Source of the DNA: Anabaena sp. UHCC 0187
GTDB taxonomy: Bacteria; Cyanobacteriota; Cyanobacteriia; Cyanobacteriales; Nostocaceae
Direction: 5' to 3'
Assembly: GCF_009712035.1 (NCBI RefSeq)
Contig: NZ_VILB01000011.1
Span: forward strand, 459,355-523,354
DNA: 64,000 bases
In this document: positions 41,808-48,520 of the stretch, piece after piece
How the letters are laid out: each line of letters starts with the position of its first letter
Numbering within the stretch: position 1 is the stretch's first letter
Position numbers and translations under genes: made by a program
Notes under the pieces: generated by a model
What the model was told of the DNA's origin: nothing
What the model saw: only the letters and a program-made list of their open reading frames with translations
The model's database searches: none

Positions 41808-42806
41808 ATGAAAACAGGACTTTTCTGCAATTACGAAAATCATCACCAAGATGCTAGACGGACTATCTTTGAGCAAGTTTTATTGGTAAAAGAGGCTGAA
41901 AGTTTAGGTTTTGAAGAAGCTTGGGTAACAGAACATCATTTTAATGAGTTCAATCTTAGTTCTTCAATTCTGTTGTTATTGGCGCATTTAGCAGGTGTGA
42001 CTTCGCAAATTCGTCTAGGAACTGCGGCTGTGTTATTGCCATTTCACCAACCAATTCGCGTAGCTGAAGATATTGCTACTTTGGACAATCTTTGTAGTGG
42101 GAGGCTGGCTTTTGGAGTTGCTAAAGGTGGACCATTTCCGCAGCAAAATAAACATTTTGGGGTGACAACTCAGGAATCTCGTACCAGAATGTTAGAGTCA
42201 GTAGCATTGATTCAAAAGCTTTTATATGAAACTGACGTATCATTTAATGGCGAATATTATCAATGTGAAAATCTCACAATTCATCCCCAACCATTGCAAA
42301 AACCAATTCCCATATATGTTGCTACGGGTGATGATGAAGCAATTGAATTTGCTGCTAAAAATTCCTTTGGAATCATGGGTGGTCCACCTTTTTCTTTAGA
42401 AAGACTGAAGAAGACAGTCAATAAATATCGGGAATTTAATTCCAGTGGTGCTGATAAGTTCCTGTTAGCCCGGTTCTTTTTTGTAGGTAAAACTCATGAT
42501 GAAGCGGTAAATGAAGCATTGCCTTTTATTCGCCACTTCAGTAAAGAAATGACAGCTAACTCGACTCAAGTAATGCAGAAAAGTCCTCAACAACCAGCAT
42601 TTGATCGGACAAATATTTGTTTTGATGAAGACTATTTGATTGAGAATTCAATTATCGGTGATGTTAACGGTTGTCGTGACAAAATCAAGAAATTTCAGGA
42701 CGAATTAGATCTCAGCACACTAGCGTTAAAACCCTCATCTTTTTCTTTGCAAAAAAATCGAGAAAGTTTGCAACGCTACAATCAAGAGGTGCGGAATTAT
42801 GTCTAA
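41808..42806 (+). CDS. LLM-class flavin-dependent oxidoreductase
   Basis: Bacterial-luciferase-like monooxygenase using FMNH2 or F420. 332 residues: ESLGFEEAWVTEHHFNEFNL (the EHHF signature of the alkanal-type group), IRLGTAAVLLPFHQPIRVAE, DNLCSGRLAFGVAKGG, YVATGDDEAIEFAAKN, FFVGKTHDEA. Substrate unknown. Its end overlaps the next gene by 8 bp, so the two are probably co-transcribed and coupled. Confidence 0.88.
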   Translation: MKTGLFCNYENHHQDARRTIFEQVLLVKEAESLGFEEAWVTEHHFNEFNLSSSILLLLAHLAGVTSQIRLGTAAVLLPFHQPIRVAEDIATLDNLCSGRLAFGVAKGGPFPQQNKHFGVTTQESRTRMLESVALIQKLLYETDVSFNGEYYQCENLTIHPQPLQKPIPIYVATGDDEAIEFAAKNSFGIMGGPPFSLERLKKTVNKYREFNSSGADKFLLARFFFVGKTHDEAVNEALPFIRHFSKEMTANSTQVMQKSPQQPAFDRTNICFDEDYLIENSIIGDVNGCRDKIKKFQDELDLSTLALKPSSFSLQKNRESLQRYNQEVRNYV

Positions 42807-43170
42807 ACTTTCTTTACTTCCTCCCGATGATTTACCTCCTACTAAGGTAACAAAAGAGGATGGAATTCTTCATTTGGAGTTAGAACAGTCTATTGGTAGA
42901 TGCTTTTTCTATGCGTGCGATCGCATTACTCAAGTATTACTATCTAATTGTCAGTGGTACATGACTACAAATAACACTACTTTGATGTTAATTGTAGACT
43001 GTCCCGATATAGTTGCTTATTGGCATATAGTCAGCAATATTCCCCAATTGGGAAATAGACTGGAAAGATTTACTAAAAATGCCAAAATTCGCGTTTATCC
43101 TCCCTTTGGCAAAGGATCACCTTTTGAAATTGGAGTAACCGAAATTTCAGCCTATCGAGATTGGTTGTAA
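42799..43170 (+). CDS. Conserved hypothetical protein coupled to the flavin oxidoreductase
   Basis: 123 residues, soluble. Contains SIGRCFFYACDRITQVLLSN and MLIVDCPDIVAYWHIVSNIP. No recognised fold. The 8-bp overlap with the upstream gene implies functional linkage, perhaps as an accessory protein, but this is inference only. Confidence 0.65.
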   Translation: MSKLSLLPPDDLPPTKVTKEDGILHLELEQSIGRCFFYACDRITQVLLSNCQWYMTTNNTTLMLIVDCPDIVAYWHIVSNIPQLGNRLERFTKNAKIRVYPPFGKGSPFEIGVTEISAYRDWL

Positions 43171-43203
43171 ATCCTAAATTATATTTTAATCACTAAAATC
43201 ACC

Positions 43204-43236
43204 AGATACCCAACTTCTTTAAGTAGTCGGGTATCT
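43204..43236. repeat. Hairpin repeat with compensatory change
   Basis: AGATACCCAACTTCTTTAAG then TAGTCGGGTATCT; same family as 41333-41365. Outer stem AGATACCC/GGGTATCT is preserved although one pair differs from the other copy. Lies 34 bp after a stop codon. Confidence 0.7.
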
Positions 43237-43247
43237 ATCTTCTATCT

Positions 43248-43380
43248 GGCGTTGCTTATTAAGGGTATGAATTTTAGTCTCACGCAAAGGCGCAAAGGCG
43301 CAAAGGTAAGAGTTTTAAAGGTTCAATTTGGGAATTTCATACCTCAATATGGCTTCGCCACGCAGGCTATCAGCAACGCC
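43248..43380. mobile_element. 133-bp MITE-like inverted-repeat element
   Basis: GGCGTTGCT at 43248-43256 and AGCAACGCC at 43372-43380 form the ends; GGGTATGAATTTT and GGAATTTCATACC form a second inner pair. The interior carries a CACGCAAAGGCGCAAAGGCG repeat and the GGCTTCGCCACGCAGGCTAT motif, so three repeat families are nested. Confidence 0.65.
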
Positions 43381-43423
43381 TTCTATCTTGTTATAATAAA
43401 GTAAATACAAAAATATATCGGAC

Positions 43424-44032
43424 ATGATTAGTAACTTTGTCAATAATAAAAAAGAATTATTTGACCGTTGGGCAAATAGTTATGATTGGGCATTTCCTTC
43501 ATTTATTTACCAAGCAATTCATCAAAGATTACTCACAAAAGTTGAATTATCACCTCATGCAAATGTTCTAGATTTAGGTTGTGGGACTGGACGCTTATTA
43601 GATAGATTAGCAACTCATTTTCCAGAAATTACAGCTACAGGTTTAGATTTATCTACCCAAATGTTGCGGATAGCGAGACAAAATAACCGTCACCGTCCCC
43701 GATTAATTTATCTTGAAGGTAATGCGGAAAATCTCCCCTTTGCTGAGGGACAATTTGATGCGGTTTTTAATACTATTAGTTTCTTACATTATCCCCAACC
43801 AGAACAGGTTTTAAATGAGGTAGCCAGGGTACTTTCTCCCGGTGGTAAATTCTATTTAGTAGACATCACCTTTAATAACTCATCACCATGTCAAATTACG
43901 CCCCATTCTCATACAGGAATTAAGTTTTATAGCCAAAAACAAAGAGAAGAAATGGGTAATAATGCTGGTTTAAATTGTTTAGGCCACTATGATTTATTAG
44001 GTTTTGTATTATTAACGGTTTTTCAGAAATAA
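43424..44032 (+). CDS. Class I SAM-dependent methyltransferase
   Basis: 202 residues. Motif I VLDLGCGTGRLLDRLA, motif II ITATGLDLSTQML, post motif ENLPFAEGQFDAVFNTISFL, and LNEVARVLSPGGKFYLVDIT: the UbiE/Methyltransf_11 type. Slightly short, without a substrate-specifying extra domain. Substrate unknown. Convergent with hypB. Confidence 0.88.
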   Translation: MISNFVNNKKELFDRWANSYDWAFPSFIYQAIHQRLLTKVELSPHANVLDLGCGTGRLLDRLATHFPEITATGLDLSTQMLRIARQNNRHRPRLIYLEGNAENLPFAEGQFDAVFNTISFLHYPQPEQVLNEVARVLSPGGKFYLVDITFNNSSPCQITPHSHTGIKFYSQKQREEMGNNAGLNCLGHYDLLGFVLLTVFQK

Positions 44033-44048
44033 AGCTAATTTTATGAGA

Positions 44049-44063
44049 GTGGGCAATGCCCAC
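44049..44063. repeat. GTGGGCAATGCCCAC hairpin
   Basis: 6-bp stem GTGGGC/GCCCAC closing on AAT; 17 bp beyond the methyltransferase stop, a frequent cyanobacterial intergenic hairpin. Confidence 0.65.
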
Positions 44064-44257
44064 CCCACGAAAATAGTGCAATATAACCCGGATTTCTCAC
44101 CAAAATCCTCAAACCCTTATAAAATATGGATTCTGGGTTTTCAGACTGCATCAAAAATCAACCCGGTGAAAAATGCCTGAAACAGTTTCTCTATAAGGAT
44201 TATATAGATTGCGATCACATTGTTTGTGAGAAATGCGGGTATAAGCATTTTTTATTC

Positions 44258-44287
44258 TCTCTGCGTCCTCTGCGCCTCTGCGGTTAG
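44258..44287. repeat. CGCAGAGG-family repeat downstream of hypB
   Basis: TCTCTCTGCGTCCTCTGCGC then CTCTGCGGTT, in reverse orientation to the copies at 45496 and 48488. Confidence 0.8.
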
Positions 44288-44324
44288 TAAAAAAAATATT
44301 ATACTCAACACAAAGCACATTGAT

Positions 44325-45149
44325 TTATAGAGAAATTAAATTAGTTGAATTATTCACCTGTTGAGATAACCAATGATATAAACCTACCAACCCTTCCCCA
44401 GTAGTAGCAGAAACTTGGAAAACTTGGATTTTGGGATTTACCTGTTTTGCATATTCAATACAACGTTGAACATCAAATTGTAAATAGGGAAGTAAATCAA
44501 CTTTCGTGAGAATCATAATTTCACTATTGCGGAAAATATGAGGATATTTAATTGGTTTATCTTCCCCTTCCGTCACTGATAAAATTACAACCTTAGCAGC
44601 TTCTCCCAAGTCAAACAAAGCCGGACAAACCAAATTTCCGACATTTTCAATCATCACCACAGAATTTAAAGGTGGGTTAAGTTCCTGCAAACCCCTTTCT
44701 ATCATTGATGCGTCTAAATGACAGCCTGTACCCGTGTTAATTTGCACGACTTTACAGCCTGTTTGTTTAATCTTTTCCGCATCATTAGTAGTTTCTTGAT
44801 CACCTTCAATCACACTAATAGTTAATTTATCTTTTAAATCATTAATAGTGCGAGTTAATAATGTAGTTTTTCCCGCACCGGGAGAACTCATTAAATTCAA
44901 AGCCAGAATATTTCGACCTTTAAACCAGCCGCGATTTTGGGCAGCTAATAAGTTATTTTTACCTAAAATTTCTTGTTCTAAAGATATCGTTGTATTATGA
45001 ATTTTAGCATGAATTTGGGGTAGTTCTTCATGGTGATGAGTATGAGTAATTACAGTCCCATCTGCTAAAGTATGAGTATGATGATGTTCATTGTCCATGT
45101 TTGTAATTGTCGTTTGATTATCGTCAGCACAGCCGCAAGTTACACACAT
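44325..45149 (-). CDS. hypB: Hydrogenase nickel incorporation GTPase HypB
   Basis: GTPase that, with HypA, delivers nickel to the [NiFe]-hydrogenase large subunit. 274 residues. Seen: N-terminal CVTCGCADD metal motif, His-rich stretch (EHHHTHTLADGTVITHTHHH) for nickel storage, P-loop NLMSSPGAGKTTLLTRT, ISVIEGDQETTNDAEKI, GCHLDASMI, and NKxD equivalent LTKVDLLPY. Last gene of the maturation operon; overlaps hypA by 10 bp. Confidence 0.97.
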   Translation of the reverse strand: MCVTCGCADDNQTTITNMDNEHHHTHTLADGTVITHTHHHEELPQIHAKIHNTTISLEQEILGKNNLLAAQNRGWFKGRNILALNLMSSPGAGKTTLLTRTINDLKDKLTISVIEGDQETTNDAEKIKQTGCKVVQINTGTGCHLDASMIERGLQELNPPLNSVVMIENVGNLVCPALFDLGEAAKVVILSVTEGEDKPIKYPHIFRNSEIMILTKVDLLPYLQFDVQRCIEYAKQVNPKIQVFQVSATTGEGLVGLYHWLSQQVNNSTNLISL

Positions 45150-45481
45150 AATTCCTCCACTTCAATTTCTTTGATTTTTAATTCTTCACCAGCTATGATA
45201 TCTAATTGCACACTACCACATTCACAAATCCCGAAAGGTTTATCTATACTAAAAGTTGTACCACATTGACGACATTTAGCCATTCCGGGTATTTCTAAAA
45301 TCTCTAATATTGCCCCTTCAACTATTGTACCTTGGGCGCAAATATCAAAACAGAATTTAATGGCATCTGGCATAATAGCTGATAATTCGCCAATTTCTAA
45401 TAATACTCTTTGAACTTTTTTATTTTGGGCATTTTCGCTAACTATAGCGATGATGTTTTGGGTGATTCCTAGTTCGTGCAT
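45140..45481 (-). CDS. hypA: Hydrogenase nickel incorporation protein HypA
   Basis: Nickel metallochaperone partner of HypB. 113 residues: MHELGITQNIIAIVSENAQN with the nickel-binding His2, and zinc site Cys pairs CRQCGTTF and CECGSVQ. Full length. Overlaps hypB start by 10 bp. Confidence 0.97.
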   Translation of the reverse strand: MHELGITQNIIAIVSENAQNKKVQRVLLEIGELSAIMPDAIKFCFDICAQGTIVEGAILEILEIPGMAKCRQCGTTFSIDKPFGICECGSVQLDIIAGEELKIKEIEVEELCV

Positions 45482-45495
45482 AGCTTTTTTTTATT

Positions 45496-45528
45496 TCACG
45501 CAGAGACGCAGAGGCACAGAGAGAGGAG
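45496..45528. repeat. CGCAGAGG-family repeat between hypA and hypE
   Basis: TTCACGCAGAGACGCAGAGG followed by CACAGAGAGAGG fills most of the 52-bp gap. Confidence 0.85.
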
Positions 45529-45533
45529 GGAGT

Positions 45534-46628
45534 TTAACAAATTCTTGGGAGTTGGTCGCCGACTAGCATATCTATTATTCTTTCTGCACCGAAGGTGGTT
45601 TTTAAGAGGACTATTCCTGGTGGTGTGGGAATAATTTCACCAATGATAGATGCTTGTTTTCCTGTGGGGTGGGTTTTCATTGTTGCTAAAATTAAATCGG
45701 CTTTTTCTGGTGGTGCAACTATAACTAATTTTCCTTCGTTGGCTAAATACAAGGGTTCTAAACCGAGTATTTCACAGACTCCATTTACTTCTTCTCTAAT
45801 GGGAATGGCGTTTTCATTTATGCGTATTCCTACGTTGGCTGTGAGGGCAAATTCATTTAATACTGTGGCTAAACCTCCTCTAGTTGCGTCTCTCATAGCG
45901 TGAATTTGTGGGCAAACTTTGATAATTTCAGCGACTAATTCATGTAATGGTTGACAGTCGCTTTCTATATCTGTTTCTAATGCTAATTCTCCTCTGGCAA
46001 TTAATATTGCTGTTCCATGATTTCCTATTTCTCCATTAATAATTACTACGTCTCCCGGTTGAATATTGCGAGGAGAGATATCAATGTTTGCGGGAATTAT
46101 GCCAATACCAGCAGTATTAATAAATAGTTTATCAGCACAACCACGATTAACAACTTTTGTGTCTCCTGTGACTATTTGCACTCCTGCTGATGCTGCCGCT
46201 TTTTGCATACTAGCCACAACTTTTCGCAATGTTTCTATTGGTAAACCTTCTTCTAAAATCATGCTACAAGTGAGATATAAAGGTTTTGCCCCACTCACTG
46301 CTAAATCATTAATTGTGCCATTGATAGCGAGTTCTCCTATGTCTGAACCAGGAAAAAATAAGGGGTCTACGACATAGGAATCTGTAGTAAATGCTAATCT
46401 ATTGCCATGTTGGGAAAGATTAGCTAAATCAAATGTGGCTTGGTCTTCTAATTGCGATAAAATGGGATTATCAAAACTTTTAACAAAGATATTATCTATT
46501 AAATCTCTCATGGCTTTACCACCACTACCATGAGATAAATTAATGTGGGTATCTTTAATTTGAGAAGGACGACGGCGGGCTGTTTCTATTTTTTGAAAAA
46601 GCAGATTTTGATGAGAGTTAATTGTCAT
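45534..46628 (-). CDS. hypE: Hydrogenase maturation protein HypE
   Basis: Dehydrates the carbamoyl group received from HypF to make the cyanide ligand of the active-site iron. 364 residues. Seen: HGSGGKAMRDLIDNIFV near the N terminus, AFTTDSYVVDPLFFPGSDIG, ATRGGLATVLNEFA, and the C-terminal PRIC tetrapeptide whose Cys carries the thiocarboxamide. Complete. Confidence 0.97.
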   Translation of the reverse strand: MTINSHQNLLFQKIETARRRPSQIKDTHINLSHGSGGKAMRDLIDNIFVKSFDNPILSQLEDQATFDLANLSQHGNRLAFTTDSYVVDPLFFPGSDIGELAINGTINDLAVSGAKPLYLTCSMILEEGLPIETLRKVVASMQKAAASAGVQIVTGDTKVVNRGCADKLFINTAGIGIIPANIDISPRNIQPGDVVIINGEIGNHGTAILIARGELALETDIESDCQPLHELVAEIIKVCPQIHAMRDATRGGLATVLNEFALTANVGIRINENAIPIREEVNGVCEILGLEPLYLANEGKLVIVAPPEKADLILATMKTHPTGKQASIIGEIIPTPPGIVLLKTTFGAERIIDMLVGDQLPRIC

Positions 46629-46697
46629 TTTTAATTTTTTTCTAATGATAAAGTGTTTTCTTTTAAGACAGGCATCTTGCCTGTCAGTTTAAATTAT

Positions 46698-46988
46698 TTA
46701 CCTATTTTTTCTATCATCTCGGTCGTCTCGGTCGTCCCTTTCTTTTCTTTCGCGTCTGTCGTCTCGGTCGTCTCGGTCGTCTCTTTCATCGCGCCTATTG
46801 CTGTTTTTATCATAAGACAAAACTCCACCAACTGCCCAATCTTCTCCTTCAATTTCTTCAATATGAACAATTATTGATTCAGATTTAGTGTCTATAACTG
46901 AGGATAAGGCATCAGTTATATTTTTAACTAATTTCCTCTTTTTTTCTATGGAATTATTTTTACCAATGCGGACGGTTACATAAGCCAT
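46698..46988 (-). CDS. 4-oxalocrotonate tautomerase-family protein without catalytic Pro1, with RDD tail
   Basis: 96 residues. Residues 1-62 fit the small tautomerase fold (YVTVRIGKNNSIEKKRKLVK, ITDALSSVI, IIVHIEEIEGEDWAVGGVL). The essential N-terminal proline is Ala here (start reads Met-Ala-Tyr; codon GCT, one base from CCT), so classical chemistry is unlikely. Residues 65-96 are an Arg/Asp repeat tail (RDERDDRDDRDDRRERKERD) coded by 9-bp GGTCGTCTC-type units. Known context: a tautomerase gene sits among hyp genes in Nostocales, so its place between hypE and hypD is normal; the tail may be strain-specific. Confidence 0.85.
   Translation of the reverse strand: MAYVTVRIGKNNSIEKKRKLVKNITDALSSVIDTKSESIIVHIEEIEGEDWAVGGVLSYDKNSNRRDERDDRDDRDDRRERKERDDRDDRDDRKNR
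46707..46792. repeat. 9-bp CGGTCGTCT tandem repeats
   Basis: TCTCGGTCGTCTCGGTCGTC occurs twice, separated by a CTTTCTTTTCTTTCG spacer, and encodes the Arg/Asp tail of the tautomerase-like protein. Confidence 0.85.
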
Positions 46989-47012
46989 CTAATTTTCCTC
47001 AAATTGTGCAAT

Positions 47013-48164
47013 TTAGACTGATAGAGGTTGGGTCGATGCACCTAATTTTTCTCTTTTAGCCATTGTTGAAAGTCGCCCATATTTATAATACGCTGCACAA
47101 GCACCTTCAGAAGAAACCATACAAGTTCCTATGGGTGTTTCCGGTGTGCAAGCTGTTCCAAATACTTTACATTGCCAAGGTTTTAAAACTCCTTTAAGAA
47201 TTTCTCCACATTGGCAAGCTTTATGATCTGCTACTTTTAAATTAGGAATTGTAAATTTAGCTTCAGCATCAAATTGGGCGTATTCTGCGCGAATTTTAAA
47301 ACCGGAATTGGGGATTTCTCCTAAACCTCTCCATGCAAATTTTTCACGCACTGTAAACACTTTATTTATGGCTGTTAAGGCGTTTTGATTTCCCCTAGGT
47401 TCTACTAAGCGATTATATTGATTTTCGACTTGACAACGATTTTCTACTATTTGTTTTAATAACATCCAAATTGATTGGAAGATATCTAATGGTTCAAAGC
47501 CAGAAATAACGATGGGTTTATGATATTTTTGGGCAATAAATTCGTATGGTTCTGTGCCTATGACCATACTTACATGACCGGGACCGACAAAACCATCAAG
47601 TTGTAAATCGGGGTTTTCTAATAATGCTTGTAAGGCAGGAATTACTAATACATGATTAGAAAACATACTAAAGTTAGTAATATTTTCTGCGGCTGCTTGG
47701 AGGATGGTAAATGCGGTGCTGGGGGCGGTGGTTTCAAAGCCTAAGCCGAAAAAGACTATTTCTTTATGGGGGTTTTCTTTGGCTATTTTTAGGCTATCTA
47801 AGGGTGAATAAACCATGCGAATATCCGCACCTTGGGCTTTGGCTTGCAATAAGCTGGTTTTTGCACCGGGTACGCGCATTGCGTCGCCAAATGTGGTAAA
47901 GATTATGTTAGGATTTTGGCAGAGTGCGATCGCATCATCTATTCTCCCTTTAGGCATTACGCAAACTGGACAACCCGGACCATGAATTAATTCAATATTA
48001 TCGGGTAATATTTCTTCGATTCCGTATTTGAAAATAGCATGGGTATGTCCTCCGCATACTTCCATTATTTTTATATGTTTGTCTATTTTTTGGCTGAGTT
48101 TTTTGATTTCTTGTTGTAAGGCTTGGGCTTTTTCTGGGTTACGAAATTCGTTTACATATTTCAT
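47013..48164 (-). CDS. hypD: Hydrogenase maturation protein HypD
   Basis: [4Fe-4S] scaffold on which the Fe(CN)2CO unit is built together with HypC. Start set at ATG 48164 (MKYVNEFRNPEKAQ), giving 383 residues; the in-frame extension upstream is coded by intergenic repeat. Seen: IMEVCGGHTHAIFKYG, IHGPGCPVCVMPKGR, FTTFGDAMRVPG, FGLGFETTAPSTA, and C-terminal cluster Cys region CQCGEILKG with FGTACTPETPIGTCMVSSEG. Confidence 0.97.
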   Translation of the reverse strand: MKYVNEFRNPEKAQALQQEIKKLSQKIDKHIKIMEVCGGHTHAIFKYGIEEILPDNIELIHGPGCPVCVMPKGRIDDAIALCQNPNIIFTTFGDAMRVPGAKTSLLQAKAQGADIRMVYSPLDSLKIAKENPHKEIVFFGLGFETTAPSTAFTILQAAAENITNFSMFSNHVLVIPALQALLENPDLQLDGFVGPGHVSMVIGTEPYEFIAQKYHKPIVISGFEPLDIFQSIWMLLKQIVENRCQVENQYNRLVEPRGNQNALTAINKVFTVREKFAWRGLGEIPNSGFKIRAEYAQFDAEAKFTIPNLKVADHKACQCGEILKGVLKPWQCKVFGTACTPETPIGTCMVSSEGACAAYYKYGRLSTMAKREKLGASTQPLSV

Positions 48165-48172
48165 ATTTTTAT

Positions 48173-48210
48173 TTCTCACGCAAAGGCGCAAAGACGCAAA
48201 GGAAGAGAGG
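48173..48210. repeat. CGCAAAGG-family repeat between hypC and hypD
   Basis: TCTCACGCAAAGGCGCAAAG followed by ACGCAAAGGAAGAGAGG; the hypD frame is open into it. Confidence 0.85.
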
Positions 48211-48213
48211 TTT

Positions 48214-48462
48214 TTAAGTATAAGATTGGGCTATTTCTTCTAGTAACTGTAATGTTTCTGCGGCTTCTTGTTCGTTGATTCGGTTCATGGCAAAACCAAC
48301 GTGGACTAATACCCAATCTCCTATACAAGCTTCTGGAGGGTGTTGTTCGTCAACTATACAGGCTATGTTTATTTGGCGTTTGACTCCTCCAATATTAACT
48401 ATAGCTAGTTTATGTTCTGGGTTGGTTATTTCTGTGATTTGTCCGGGTATTCCTAAGCACAT
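48214..48462 (-). CDS. hypC: Hydrogenase maturation chaperone HypC
   Basis: Small chaperone that carries the iron-cyanide complex from HypD to the hydrogenase precursor. 82 residues: MCLGIPGQITEITNPEHKLA with the essential Cys2, and GDWVLVHVGFAMNRINEQEA. Canonical length and motif. Confidence 0.97.
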   Translation of the reverse strand: MCLGIPGQITEITNPEHKLAIVNIGGVKRQINIACIVDEQHPPEACIGDWVLVHVGFAMNRINEQEAAETLQLLEEIAQSYT

Positions 48463-48487
48463 TTCAGTTTTCCTTTTTTAAGATTTA

Positions 48488-48518
48488 TTTCACGCAGAGG
48501 CGCAGAGACAACAGAGGT
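48488..48518. repeat. CGCAGAGG-family repeat between hypF and hypC
   Basis: TTTCACGCAGAGGCGCAGAG followed by ACAACAGAGG fills the spacer. Confidence 0.85.
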
Positions 48519-48520
48519 TT

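Noticed and set aside
43424-44032. Methyltransferase as partner of the type IIG RM enzyme
   Set aside because: It is a small-molecule UbiE-like enzyme 8 kb away on the other strand, with no DNA methylase NPPY motif.
48165-48191. N-terminal extension of HypD
   Set aside because: Coded by the CGCAAAGG repeat; family proteins start near MKYVNEFR.
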